Shown one piece after another: positions 8,068-16,591 of a DNA stretch of 33,888 bases. The position numbers were made by a program, and so were the translations under genes. Under the pieces are notes generated by a model. That model had not been told where the DNA came from. It did not search any database and was given only the letters and a program-made list of their open reading frames with translations. Source of the DNA: Sulfurovum sp. (GTDB taxonomy: Bacteria > Campylobacterota > Campylobacteria > Campylobacterales > Sulfurovaceae); contig JALVGO010000184.1 in the NCBI GenBank assembly GCA_027029065.1, positions 34,835 to 68,722 of the forward strand. Reading direction: 5' to 3'. Every line of letters begins with the position of its first letter. The first letter of the stretch is position 1.

Positions 8068-9168
8068 TTATATTTGCTTGTTTCTTTTGTCTGCTCTCTT
8101 TTTAGAAACAGCATTGAAATAGGCTTTTGAAACAGGAATGAGCAGCAGACGGTCTACCTCAAGCATGTCATGTTTCATATGGTTGATCCGTTTTATTTCA
8201 CTGACACTGCTTCCGTATTTTGCGGCAATCATCTCTAGGGTTTCTCCCAGAACGACCTTGTGGGAGATCAGACAGCTGTTTTCAATGCTCTTTTGCTCTG
8301 CTGTATCATACTTTAGAAAAAAACGTGCCATCTTGGATGCAGGTATTGCTACTGTACACTTTGTCATACCCTCTGGTACCATACCGTTTTTCAGAGCAGG
8401 ATTCATGGCAAGCAGTTTGGAGGCATCTGTCTGAAGCAGATTGGCAAGCCTACGAAGATCGGTACCCGGTTTGACCTCTACCCTGACAGTTTCAGGCACA
8501 GATGCAGTATCTTCCGCATCAATGGTCTCACTCTCCCCTATCATAGCAATCAGAAGAACCTTTCGCAGATAGTCTCTGGTCTCTTTTGGCAGATACTTCC
8601 TCTCATCATCAAGCAGTATCTCTGCATCATCCGTGCCGGCTTTACGCAGTGCTTTTTGCAAACGTCCCTCTCCGCAGTTGTATGCCAGTATCGCAAGGTA
8701 CCATTTCCCAAACTTCCTGTACAGGTGACGCAAATAGGCGATCGCTGCTGCTGTTGCACGCTTGGGATCATACCGTTCATCATAGAGCGGATTGACGCTA
8801 AGATGATACTCTCTTGCCGTTTTGGGCATGAACTGCCAAAGTCCTTTTGCATGCCTGTATGAGACCGCATCTGTATGCAGTCCCGACTCAACAATAGAGA
8901 GGTAAAGAAAAAGATCGGAGAGATCTTCTTCCATCAACGTGCCGCGAAGCAGCGGCAGCAAGTCACCTGAACGGTGAATGCTCTTTTGGTAGAAACGCGC
9001 CATCTTCTTTTCATACTTTTGCACAAAATGCACAAAGGCAGGTTCATAAAGGTAGCCTTCATCCAGATCAAGTTCAGAGAGTACATAAGAAGCGGAGGGA
9101 AAGCGTTTTGCAACAGAAGCCGCACCGAGCATCAGGGAGAGAGACAGAAAAAGCAGCAGTATGCGCAT
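8068..9168 (-). CDS. mltD: Membrane-bound lytic murein transglycosylase D (SLT domain plus LysM)
   Basis: The 366-residue protein has a signal peptide (residues 1-20), a lytic transglycosylase domain (about 75-210) and a C-terminal LysM domain (about 303-350, SHKVVLGETLEMIAAKYG). The catalytic glutamate is Glu94 in LSIVESGL, followed by GLWQFMPKTAREY and AYNCGEGRL of family 1 SLT enzymes. It cleaves peptidoglycan glycan strands with formation of anhydro-muramic ends, in the periplasm. No lipobox is evident. It follows tatD by 18 bp and precedes rlpA. Confidence 0.93.
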   Translation of the reverse strand: MRILLLFLSLSLMLGAASVAKRFPSASYVLSELDLDEGYLYEPAFVHFVQKYEKKMARFYQKSIHRSGDLLPLLRGTLMEEDLSDLFLYLSIVESGLHTDAVSYRHAKGLWQFMPKTAREYHLSVNPLYDERYDPKRATAAAIAYLRHLYRKFGKWYLAILAYNCGEGRLQKALRKAGTDDAEILLDDERKYLPKETRDYLRKVLLIAMIGESETIDAEDTASVPETVRVEVKPGTDLRRLANLLQTDASKLLAMNPALKNGMVPEGMTKCTVAIPASKMARFFLKYDTAEQKSIENSCLISHKVVLGETLEMIAAKYGSSVSEIKRINHMKHDMLEVDRLLLIPVSKAYFNAVSKKRADKRNKQI

Positions 9169-9186
9169 CCCTTTTGCTCCAGATAC

Positions 9187-9957
9187 CTATATGCCAAACA
9201 GTGCTCTTGCATTGGCGGTTGTCAATGCTTCCATCTCGTCACGGGAGAGTCCGCTGAGTTCACACATTTTTTCAGCCACCAGTGTACAGTATGAGGGTTC
9301 GTTTCGCTCTCCTCTGTGCGGATGGGGGGTCAGGTAGGGGGCATCGGTCTCTATCAGAAGCTTCTCTTGCGGTATTTTTGGGAAAACATTGATCAGCTTG
9401 CGTGCATTTTTAAAGGTCAGCACCCCGCCTATACCGTAGTAAAAATCTTTCTCTGCCAGTTTTAAGAGTGATTCATCCGCATTGTAGCAGTGCAGCACCC
9501 CGCCTTTTGGCGGAGCATGTGCTTCAAGCAGTGCCAGCGAGTCAGCGCTCGCTTCACGAATATGTACGATCAACGGTTTTCCCAGGCTCTTTGCCCACTC
9601 GATCTGATCTGCAAAAACCTCTTTTTGAAGATGCTTGTACGCTTCTATTTCCGCCTCATCCTCAGGCAGGCGGAAATAGTCCAGTCCACATTCGCCTATT
9701 GCAACACATTTTGGGTGGGAGACATACGCTTCAAGTGATTTTCTGTCATAGTGTTGGGCATCATACGGGTGTACCCCTACGGCAAAATAGACAGAAGGGT
9801 ACGCTTCGGCGATCTCAACGGCACGCGGCAGTGTTTTTGGATCGGCACCGGGGATAATGAACTTCTCAACCCCCTCTTCAAAGGCTCTGGCAATGACCTG
9901 ATCCAGATCATCGTTATAGCGCAAATCATCCAAGTGGCAATGGGTATCTACGATCAC
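9187..9957 (-). CDS. tatD: TatD-family metal-dependent hydrolase/deoxyribonuclease
   Basis: The TIM-barrel metallohydrolase motifs are present: DTHCHLDD at the N-terminus, GECGLDYFR, HIREA, HCYN and LLIETDAPYLTP. TatD proteins are cytoplasmic 3'-5' DNases or hydrolases with two metal ions. I set the start at the GTG at 9955-9957, preceded by AAAGGAAA and giving VIVDTHCHLDD, the normal N-terminus (256 residues). The open frame extends 24 codons further upstream, but that part is unlike the family and crosses the likely promoter. This is the first gene of the eleven-gene operon. Confidence 0.92.
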   Translation of the reverse strand: MIVDTHCHLDDLRYNDDLDQVIARAFEEGVEKFIIPGADPKTLPRAVEIAEAYPSVYFAVGVHPYDAQHYDRKSLEAYVSHPKCVAIGECGLDYFRLPEDEAEIEAYKHLQKEVFADQIEWAKSLGKPLIVHIREASADSLALLEAHAPPKGGVLHCYNADESLLKLAEKDFYYGIGGVLTFKNARKLINVFPKIPQEKLLIETDAPYLTPHPHRGERNEPSYCTLVAEKMCELSGLSRDEMEALTTANARALFGI

Positions 9958-9990
9958 GGGCTTTCCTTTAGCTATGTGTAAGTTTCTGAA

Positions 9991-9996
9991 ATTATA
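9991..9996 (-). promoter_or_regulatory. Probable -10 box for the tatD-to-mrdA operon
   Basis: TATAAT on the minus strand lies 34 bp upstream of the tatD GTG, in an AT-rich stretch. No strong -35 is visible, which is usual for sigma-70 promoters of Campylobacterota. No other promoter this clear is seen inside the following eleven genes. Confidence 0.5.
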
Positions 9997-10085
9997 TCTA
10001 ATAAAGCACCATTTTTTGACATGAAACAAGATTTTCTAATCTGACATAAGCTATAGTATTGATAATCAGTGAGGAGGATTATTCC

Positions 10086-11066
10086 ATGTTCGCAACGGTC
10101 ATTATCGGTATCATACTGCTTGTTATCGTTTCTGTCATCTATATTGAGTACAAGAACAATCAACGCTACAAAGAAGAGAGACGCAAAGCAGAAGAGAGAA
10201 GAAACAGAAAGCTTACACCAAAAGTTACCAAACGAAAGGCATCTCCTCTTTCCAAAACATCCCCAAAACCAACTGCCACACCCCAAAAACAAGAAAGCAA
10301 ACCATCTGTTACCCCACAGAAAGAGAAGCACATCACCAAAGAGCCTGTAGCACAAAAACCCGCAACAGAGCCAACAAAAACCAAACCTGCACCTTCCCAA
10401 ACCACCCAACCTGCAGAGCAGAAAAAAACAGTATCTGCAAAAAAAGAAACCACCCAAAAGCCTGTACAACCACCCAAGCGCAAACCCGCTGACACAGCAC
10501 AAACACAAAAGGCTTCACAACCATCCAAACCGGTACAGACAACCAAGCCTTCCCAGACAACAAAACCTCAAACACAGCCCGAAGCAAAAACGACACCGGC
10601 TGCAAAACGCCCTGCAGCGGATGTCCAAAAACCCAAAGCAGCACCAAAAGCAAAACCCTCCCAAAAAGAGGCTGCAAAACCACAGAAAGCCGAAGCAGCA
10701 CCCACAACAGAGACTCAACTGCCCAAAGGCGAATACCCGGACTTTAACTACGAACGGCTCATTGAGATGGGACTTTCCGAAGAGGAGGCGCTGGAGTTCA
10801 TTCAGGAGCTTATCCCGCAGATAGGTGATCAGATACCACTCATTGAAGAAGCGATGAGTATCCCTGATTTTCATCAAATCGAACGTCTGACACACAGTAT
10901 CAAAGGCTCATCGACTACCATCGGTACCGGCGGGGTTTCCGATCTGCTGGTTGATTACAATACCTATGTTAAAACGGGCAAAGAGCTACCTGTGGTACAA
11001 GCCTACCAGAAATATCTCAAAATCTATTTCGAAAAACTCAAAAAGCAGTTCCCGCCAAAGGAGTAG
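10086..11066 (+). CDS. Membrane-anchored orphan histidine phosphotransfer (Hpt) protein
   Basis: The protein has 326 residues in three parts. Residues 1-20 are a membrane helix (MFATVIIGIILLVIVSVIYI) followed by a basic charged stretch. About residues 40-215 form a very biased linker rich in Lys, Pro, Thr, Gln and Ala. About residues 220-320 are helical and hold THSIKGSSTTIG, the Hpt phospho-acceptor motif, with His270. Hpt domains relay phosphate between receiver domains and have no kinase activity of their own. The start follows GAGGAGG by eight bases, so the nine upstream in-frame codons are not used. No kinase or receiver gene is adjacent. The linker is probably extended and would hold the Hpt domain away from the membrane. 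Confidence 0.8.
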   Translation: MFATVIIGIILLVIVSVIYIEYKNNQRYKEERRKAEERRNRKLTPKVTKRKASPLSKTSPKPTATPQKQESKPSVTPQKEKHITKEPVAQKPATEPTKTKPAPSQTTQPAEQKKTVSAKKETTQKPVQPPKRKPADTAQTQKASQPSKPVQTTKPSQTTKPQTQPEAKTTPAAKRPAADVQKPKAAPKAKPSQKEAAKPQKAEAAPTTETQLPKGEYPDFNYERLIEMGLSEEEALEFIQELIPQIGDQIPLIEEAMSIPDFHQIERLTHSIKGSSTTIGTGGVSDLLVDYNTYVKTGKELPVVQAYQKYLKIYFEKLKKQFPPKE

Positions 11067-11176
11067 CAGTATTACTCCCAATTACTATCGCTATTCAGTT
11101 GAGCAGAGATTTTCATCTATTTAACTATAACCAAGTTGGGAATATTTCTATATCTATCAATTCCAAGAACTCCTCT

Positions 11177-11252
11177 GGAATCGAAAGCTTTAGCTTCGTT
11201 TTAACATAAACATTCTCAAAAAACATAATGCGGGGCTAAAGCCTCCGATTCC
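11177..11252. repeat. REP-like imperfect inverted repeat
   Basis: A 22-base arm starting GGAATCGAAAGCTTTAGC (11177-11198) is mirrored at 11231-11252 by an arm that reads GGAATCGGAGGCTTTAGC on the other strand, with a 32-base spacer. The GCTTTAGC core and GGAATCG ends resemble REP/BIME palindromes spread by RAYT transposases. It fills most of the 222-bp gap between the convergent Hpt gene and recN, in which no gene was seen. It may also stop transcription. Confidence 0.5.
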
Positions 11253-11288
11253 AAATGTATTTCCTTGACTTCATCAGAAATATTTGTG

Positions 11289-12833
11289 TCACGCAATCAT
11301 TGCACCATCTCTTAGTTTCTTCGCAAACGCTACAGCCTGTGCATTGGGTTTCTCTCCTGCCACAATACGGGCGATCTCGGCAATACGCCCCTCTTCATCA
11401 AGCAGACGGACACGGCTGATCCCCTCCTCTTTTTCCACAACAATATGCTGTGAGGCTTTTGCGGCAAGATGGGGCTGGTGCGAAATGGCAAAGACCTGAT
11501 AGCCCTGTGCAAGCTTCGCGATCATGTCGGCAATGGCGATCGACTCATCCCCACTGACATTTGCATCGATCTCATCGAGGATGAGCACCCCTTCGGTTTT
11601 GCTGTTTTGTGGCATCACTGCTGCCAAAAGTGCAAGGCGGACACGGTTGAATTCACCGCCGCTGAGTGTCTCCATACCGCTCTCTCCAAGGGTCATATCA
11701 ACCGCATCCGTTCCTTTTTCGCTCATGGCTGTCTGGGTAAACACAAATGCAAGTGGCGGCAGTTTGAGAGAGGAGAGGTAGCCCTCACAGACCTTCTCTA
11801 TGGCTTTGGACTCTTGCTGCCGTGCCTGTGAAAGCTTTGCTGCAAGCACTGCAAGCTCACCAGACTCAATCTGTATATACTGCTCCAGCAGGCTTTTGTC
11901 CTGTTCGATGTGGGTATATCCCTCCAGCTCCTTCTGCTTTTCCTCTTTGTAAGCGAGTGCCTCCTCGACAGAACCGTAGCGGCGTTTGAGTTCCGAGAGT
12001 ACCCCAAGCCTGTCAAGTACTGCTTCCACATCTACCTCTTCAAGTTCGTCTGCAAGTGTCTCGCTCTCTTCAAAATCTGCCCGAAGCTGGTTCATCGCTT
12101 CGGTAAAAACCGCTGCATCCTTGTCCAGCAGGCGGTACACCTCCTCTACACTGCTTTCATATCGGAAAATCTCCGACGCTTCCCCCAGTGCCTCTCTGAG
12201 TTTGTCAATGCGTGAAAGCTGCTGTTTGATGCGCAGCAGCTCCTCCTCTTCCCCCGGTTTGGGGTCGGCAGCCTCGATCTTTTCTATTTCGTAGCGCAAA
12301 AATGCCACCTTGTCAGCCATCTCCTTCTCACGCTGACGGATGGCTTCAAGCTGTGCAAGCTTCTGACGGTAGGTTGCGTAGCGTTTTTGATACTCTTTGC
12401 GCAGTTTTTTAAAGTGTTTGTCTTTCGCTTCAAGCGCACGGTCAATCAGCCCTAACAGGGTTTCTGAGTCAAGCCCCCGCTGGTCACGTACCGAAAGGTA
12501 GCGGACATAAGGAGCAAAGAGTTCTGAGAGTATCTTGCGTGAAATGCTCTGCCCGTCAATAAAGTAGCGCAGCTTCTCTTTTTTGAGACTCTTGATGCAG
12601 AGCTGTTCTTCCAGTTCGTACGCTTCGTGTCTCAGTTGTGCCGGTCTTTTGAGGTTGAGTTCACACAGTGCAGCCGCACCTTTGGTTGCGTACCCGAAAC
12701 TGGCAAGAATCGCCGATATCAGTACCGATTTTCCTGCACCGCTTGGACCGGAAAAGACGACAAGTCCGGGCGAAAGCGGAAGTTCAACCTCCTTGAAGGT
12801 TACCAGATCCCGTACATAGAGCCTCTCTACCAA
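11289..12833 (-). CDS. recN: DNA repair protein RecN
   Basis: This SMC-like ATPase of about 514 residues has Walker A in FSGPSGAGKSVLI near the N-terminus. A long coiled-coil middle (about residues 150-370) is rich in Glu, Lys and Leu. The ABC signature is LSGGEFNRVRLALL, and Walker B is VLILDEIDANVSG near residue 420. RecN helps hold and repair broken DNA ends in the RecF pathway, in the cytoplasm. I choose the TTG at 12831-12833, which follows GGGGAG and gives the usual VERLYVRDLVTF N-terminus. Another TTG at 12848 is possible. It overlaps nadK by 7 bp, an arrangement found in several bacteria. Confidence 0.93.
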   Translation of the reverse strand: MVERLYVRDLVTFKEVELPLSPGLVVFSGPSGAGKSVLISAILASFGYATKGAAALCELNLKRPAQLRHEAYELEEQLCIKSLKKEKLRYFIDGQSISRKILSELFAPYVRYLSVRDQRGLDSETLLGLIDRALEAKDKHFKKLRKEYQKRYATYRQKLAQLEAIRQREKEMADKVAFLRYEIEKIEAADPKPGEEEELLRIKQQLSRIDKLREALGEASEIFRYESSVEEVYRLLDKDAAVFTEAMNQLRADFEESETLADELEEVDVEAVLDRLGVLSELKRRYGSVEEALAYKEEKQKELEGYTHIEQDKSLLEQYIQIESGELAVLAAKLSQARQQESKAIEKVCEGYLSSLKLPPLAFVFTQTAMSEKGTDAVDMTLGESGMETLSGGEFNRVRLALLAAVMPQNSKTEGVLILDEIDANVSGDESIAIADMIAKLAQGYQVFAISHQPHLAAKASQHIVVEKEEGISRVRLLDEEGRIAEIARIVAGEKPNAQAVAFAKKLRDGAMIA

Positions 12834-13699
12834 TTGCGATCTCCCCAATGCAGTTTTTCTCGCAGTACAGAGAAGTAGTTGTGCTCTTTTCGGTGAATGA
12901 GTGTCGCACCGATCTTCGCTCCGGCGATATAAAGCACATCCCCCTCTTCCAACTCGTAAACCTCCTGTCCGTCGATAGAAGCGATGGCACGGTACTTCTC
13001 GGCATCAAGTTCAATGCTGAAGTCTGCCGGTACTACCAGCGGACGCTGATTGGCAAGCGAATGTGCCAGTACGGGGGTGATGATGAACGCCTGTGTCAAC
13101 GGGTAGAGAATGGGACCGCCTGCAGAAAGATTGTAGGCAGTTGACCCTGTCGGCGTAGAGATGATAAGCCCGTCTCCGGTGTAGGAGTTGAACCGCTCTC
13201 CGTCAATGGAAGCGTTGACCTTTACCATTTTTGAGGGTTCGGGAGAGGTGATGACAACATCGTTAAAGGCGATAAAGCTGATCTTCGTACCACTTTTTTT
13301 GCGAATATACCCCTCGATCATCATACGGTCGTCAATGCGGTACTCCCCAACAAGCAGACGATCCAAAAACGTATCGACATCCTCTATGGTAATGTCGGCA
13401 AGAAAACCGAGATTTCCCGCGTTGATACCGACAACCGGCTTGTGGAATCCGTAACTTCGGCGCACCAGCGACAACAGCGTACCGTCTCCGCCTAACGATA
13501 CAAGAAAATCTGCCGCTTCACACATGCTCTCAAAGGGGGTTCCCTCCACACCGATCATACGTGCGGACTTCTCCCCTATCATCACCTCCATCCCTTTTTG
13601 CTCAAACTGCTTTCTGATACGCTCAAAAAGCGGTTTGATCTCGGGAACATCGGGTTTGAGGACAAATCCGGCTCTTTTTGCCTGCAGCAACTGTTTCAA
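12827..13699 (-). CDS. nadK: NAD kinase
   Basis: The enzyme has the GGDGT motif in FLVSLGGDGTLL (catalytic Asp) followed by NAGNLGFLADI. The second domain has TGDGLIISTPTGSTAYNLSAGGPI. It phosphorylates NAD to NADP using ATP in the cytoplasm. I take the TTG at 13697-13699 as start: CGGAG lies at the correct distance upstream, and the resulting 290 residues fit the family. The open frame reaches 13768, but that 23-residue extension looks non-coding. The gene precedes and overlaps recN on the same strand. Confidence 0.94.
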   Translation of the reverse strand: MKQLLQAKRAGFVLKPDVPEIKPLFERIRKQFEQKGMEVMIGEKSARMIGVEGTPFESMCEAADFLVSLGGDGTLLSLVRRSYGFHKPVVGINAGNLGFLADITIEDVDTFLDRLLVGEYRIDDRMMIEGYIRKKSGTKISFIAFNDVVITSPEPSKMVKVNASIDGERFNSYTGDGLIISTPTGSTAYNLSAGGPILYPLTQAFIITPVLAHSLANQRPLVVPADFSIELDAEKYRAIASIDGQEVYELEEGDVLYIAGAKIGATLIHRKEHNYFSVLREKLHWGDRNW

Positions 13700-13793
13700 T
13701 ATACCACTCCGTTTTTTTGATATATAAGCGTAACATAATGTTGCTTTTGCCGGTTGAAAAAATGTCAAATTGTCAACTTTTTTCCTACTGCAC

Positions 13794-13814
13794 CTCCAAA
13801 AACAGACTTTGGAG
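13794..13814. other. Short stem-loop upstream of aspS
   Basis: CTCCAAA and TTTGGAG pair around a seven-base loop between the divergent nadK and aspS genes. It lies just upstream of the aspS -10 box and could be an operator or the trace of a terminator. Confidence 0.25.
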
Positions 13815-13834
13815 AATCCTAAACAACTTTTGGA

Positions 13835-13840
13835 TATAAT
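13835..13840 (+). promoter_or_regulatory. aspS -10 box (TATAAT)
   Basis: A consensus TATAAT inside TGGATATAATCG lies about 31 bp upstream of the aspS start. The upstream region is AT-rich with no clear -35 hexamer. Confidence 0.6.
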
Positions 13841-13871
13841 CGCGAAACTTATTTAACTACGAGGATTGCAC

Positions 13872-15623
13872 GTGAGAACACACTATTGTGCCGACATTAA
13901 CGAAAACCATATCGGTGAAGAGGTCACCGTAGCCGGTTGGGTTGCCAGCCGTAGAGACCACGGAGGGGTGATCTTCATCGACCTGCGTGACAAAGACGAG
14001 GTTGTCCAGCTTGTCTGTGATCCTGCCGACAATGTAGATGCCCATAAAAAAGCCGAAGAGGTACGCGACCAGTTCGTCCTCATTGCAACGGGTAAAGTCA
14101 GAGCCAGAGGTGAAGGGCTCGAAAACCCCAACCTCAAGACAGGTAAGGTCGAGATCGTTGTCGACAACCTTGTTATCGAGAACCGCTCAAAGCCGATGCC
14201 TTTTGATCTGGGCGATGAGAAGGTTAACGAAGAGATCCGTCTGAAGTACCGCTACCTCGAACTGCGAAGCCAAAAGTCCTACAACATCTTCAAGCTGCGC
14301 TCCAAAGCCACCATTGCGGCGCGTAACAGTCTTGATGAGCTTGGTTTCCTTGAAGTTGAAACTCCGGTACTGACCAAATCCACCCCTGAAGGTGCACGTG
14401 ACTACCTTGTACCAAGCCGTGTACACCCAGGTGAGTTCTACGCACTACCGCAGTCTCCGCAGCTCTTTAAACAGCTTCTGATGGTCTCAGGCTTTGATCG
14501 CTATTTCCAGATCGCCAAGTGTTTCCGTGACGAAGACCTGCGTGCGGACAGACAGCCGGAGTTTACGCAGATAGATGTCGAGATGAGCTTCTGCACCGAA
14601 GATGATGTCATCGCCGTTGCAGAAAAGCTCATCAACGATATCTTCACACAGTGCGGATTTGAGATCCCCAAAACCTTCAAGCGTATGACCTACCACGAAG
14701 CAATGGAGAAGTACGGTTCGGACAAACCCGACCTGCGCTTTGATATGGCGATGGTCGATGTCATCGACATTTTTGAGCGCTGTGACAACGAGATCTTCTC
14801 CAACATCGCCAAAGCACCAAAGCGCAACCGTATCAAAGCGCTGAAAGTGCCAAACGGTGACAACATCTTCTCCAAACGTCAGATGAAAGGCTTTGAAGAT
14901 TACGTCAGAAAATTTGGTGCACAGGGGCTTGGCTACTTCCAGATGAAAGAGGACGGTCTTAAAGGGCCACTGACAAAATTCTTCACAGAGGAAGACCTCA
15001 AAGCGATCGTTGAGCGCTGCGAACTTGAAGTAGGCGATGTGGTCTTCTTCGGTGCCGGTGAGAAAAAAGTGGTACTTGACTACATGGGTCGTTTCCGCCT
15101 CTACCTTGCAGAGATCATGGAGATCATCCCGGAAGATCTCTTTGAGTTCCTGTGGGTTGTGGACTTCCCGATGTTTGAAGTAGAAGACGGACGTGTCAAA
15201 GCACTCCACCACCCCTTCACCCAGCCAAAGTCTCTTGACTTCGACGACATCGAAGAGATCGAATCGATCGCTTATGACATCGTCCTCAACGGTACAGAGC
15301 TTGGCGGTGGTTCCATCCGTATCCATAAAGAGGAGATGCAAGCAGAGATCTTCAAACTCCTTGGTATCAGCGAAGAAGAGGCGCAGGAGAAGTTCGGCTT
15401 CCTGCTTGACGCACTCAAGTTCGGTGCACCGCCACACGGTGGGTTTGCCCTTGGTCTTGACAGACTTATCATGCTCATGACCGGTACAGAAAGCATCAGA
15501 GATGTCATCGCCTTCCCGAAAACCCAGCGTGCACAGTGTCTGCTCACCCAGGCACCGAGTCCTGTAGACAACGAGCAGCTTAAAGAGCTGAGTCTGCGTA
15601 TCCGTCAGACACCGACAGCGTGA
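13872..15623 (+). CDS. aspS: Aspartyl-tRNA synthetase
   Basis: This 583-residue class IIb synthetase has an N-terminal OB-fold anticodon-binding domain ([19 protein letters not shown]). Motif 2 lies around [23 protein letters not shown], interrupted by a bacterial GAD insertion. Motif 3 is [13 protein letters not shown] near the C-terminus. It charges tRNA-Asp in the cytoplasm. In Campylobacterota that lack AsnRS the enzyme is non-discriminating and also charges tRNA-Asn for GatCAB; whether that applies here is inference. The start is the GTG at 13872 (MRTHYCAD), seven bases after GAGG; the TTG at 13866 overlaps the spacer. Adk follows after a 295-bp gap. Confidence 0.97.
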   Translation: MRTHYCADINENHIGEEVTVAGWVASRRDHGGVIFIDLRDKDEVVQLVCDPADNVDAHKKAEEVRDQFVLIATGKVRARGEGLENPNLKTGKVEIVVDNLVIENRSKPMPFDLGDEKVNEEIRLKYRYLELRSQKSYNIFKLRSKATIAARNSLDELGFLEVETPVLTKSTPEGARDYLVPSRVHPGEFYALPQSPQLFKQLLMVSGFDRYFQIAKCFRDEDLRADRQPEFTQIDVEMSFCTEDDVIAVAEKLINDIFTQCGFEIPKTFKRMTYHEAMEKYGSDKPDLRFDMAMVDVIDIFERCDNEIFSNIAKAPKRNRIKALKVPNGDNIFSKRQMKGFEDYVRKFGAQGLGYFQMKEDGLKGPLTKFFTEEDLKAIVERCELEVGDVVFFGAGEKKVVLDYMGRFRLYLAEIMEIIPEDLFEFLWVVDFPMFEVEDGRVKALHHPFTQPKSLDFDDIEEIESIAYDIVLNGTELGGGSIRIHKEEMQAEIFKLLGISEEEAQEKFGFLLDALKFGAPPHGGFALGLDRLIMLMTGTESIRDVIAFPKTQRAQCLLTQAPSPVDNEQLKELSLRIRQTPTA

Positions 15624-15624
15624 A

Positions 15625-15652
15625 AATTAGGAATTAGGAATTAGGAATTAGG
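15625..15652. repeat. Tandem heptamer AATTAGG x4
   Basis: Four perfect copies of AATTAGG, plus a partial fifth, begin two bases after the aspS stop codon. Short perfect tandem repeats like this vary in copy number through polymerase slippage. Confidence 0.85.
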
Positions 15653-15816
15653 AATTTCAAGTATGTACTTTCTGTCCATCTATTTAGGTACATTTAAAAA
15701 ACATCTAAGTCTTATTTCCAACTCCTGAATAACAAAACCTAAAAAATAGTATGCGTTCCATCTCTGAAGGAAAAATAGAATAAGATCACGCATTATCGTG
15801 TTTTCTTTTTTCTTTG

Positions 15817-15868
15817 CTTCGTTTCTCTTTTTTCTTTGTCACGTGTACAAAGAAAAAAAGAAACGAAG
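15817..15868. repeat. Long near-perfect inverted repeat between aspS and adk
   Basis: Arms at 15817-15839 and 15847-15868 pair over 22 bases with one bulged base. The loop is seven bases and includes CACGTG. One strand is pyrimidine-rich (CTTCGTTTCT...) and the other purine-rich. It could act as a strong RNA hairpin ending aspS transcription or be a dispersed palindromic repeat. The rest of the 15653-15918 gap shows no gene. Confidence 0.7.
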
Positions 15869-15918
15869 AGAAACGCTAAAACAGTATAAAAAGATTAAAT
15901 CAAAATAAAGGAAACCCT

Positions 15919-16512
15919 ATGAAAAAACTCTTCCTCATCATCGGAGCACCGGGCTCTGGAAAGACAACCGACGCGAGCATCATCGCTGAAAAGCACAGTG
16001 ACAAGATCGTCCACTACTCTACAGGAGATATGCTTCGCGAAGAGGTAGCAAGCGGTTCAGCACTTGGCAAAGAGATCGACAGCTACATCTCAAAAGGTGC
16101 CCTTGTACCACTCAACATCATTGTCGATACTATTGTCTCTGCTATCAACAATGCACCTGTTGACAACATCCTCATAGACGGATACCCAAGAAGCGAAGAG
16201 CAGATGAGGGCATTTGATGAGATCGTCTCCAAAGAAGAGAACATCGACCTTGCCTCTGTCATTGAGGTACGTGTCAGTGAAGCGGTAGCAAGAGAGCGCA
16301 TTTTAGGTCGTCGTGCGGAAGCGGCACCGGGTGAAGAGCGCAGTGATGACAACGAAGAGGTCTTTGAAAGCCGTATGAAGATCTACACCGATCCGCTGCC
16401 GGCTATCCAGAAATTCTATGAAGAAAAGGGTCTGCTAAAAGTCATTGACGGTGAGCGTACACTCGAAGAGGTCGTTGCAGATATGGAGCTGTTCATTCTT
16501 TCTAAAATTTAA
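15919..16512 (+). CDS. adk: Adenylate kinase
   Basis: The 197-residue kinase has the P-loop GAPGSGKTT (residues 9-17), the AMP-binding STGDMLREE, the DGYPRSEEQM motif and a short LID (GRRAEAAPGEERSDDNEEVF). The short LID lacks zinc cysteines, as usual in small bacterial forms. It interconverts ATP, ADP and AMP in the cytoplasm. AAGGAAA lies six bases before the ATG. It converges with the deacylase gene after 79 bp without a strong terminator. Confidence 0.95.
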   Translation: MKKLFLIIGAPGSGKTTDASIIAEKHSDKIVHYSTGDMLREEVASGSALGKEIDSYISKGALVPLNIIVDTIVSAINNAPVDNILIDGYPRSEEQMRAFDEIVSKEENIDLASVIEVRVSEAVARERILGRRAEAAPGEERSDDNEEVFESRMKIYTDPLPAIQKFYEEKGLLKVIDGERTLEEVVADMELFILSKI

Positions 16513-16591
16513 GCTCTCCTAGCCATTCTCTCTTGAGGATGGTGTAAAATATCGGTATTGAGTGGGCAGATAACTAATATGTATCTCTTTT

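Noticed and set aside
9958..10029. Extended N-terminus of TatD
   Set aside because: The added 24 residues do not resemble TatD and overlap the probable -10 box. GTG 9957 has a good Shine-Dalgarno and gives the usual VDTHCHLD start.
9972..10895. Long minus-strand frames rich in Cys, Leu and Phe opposite the Hpt gene
   Set aside because: They are mirror frames of the A-rich Lys/Pro/Thr linker codons, with no start signals and no plausible protein character.
14487..15437. 316-codon minus-strand frame inside aspS
   Set aside because: aspS is complete on the plus strand with all class II motifs, and the antisense frame is a codon-bias effect.
15625..15652. CRISPR-like array
   Set aside because: The units are seven bases with no spacers, so it is a simple tandem repeat.
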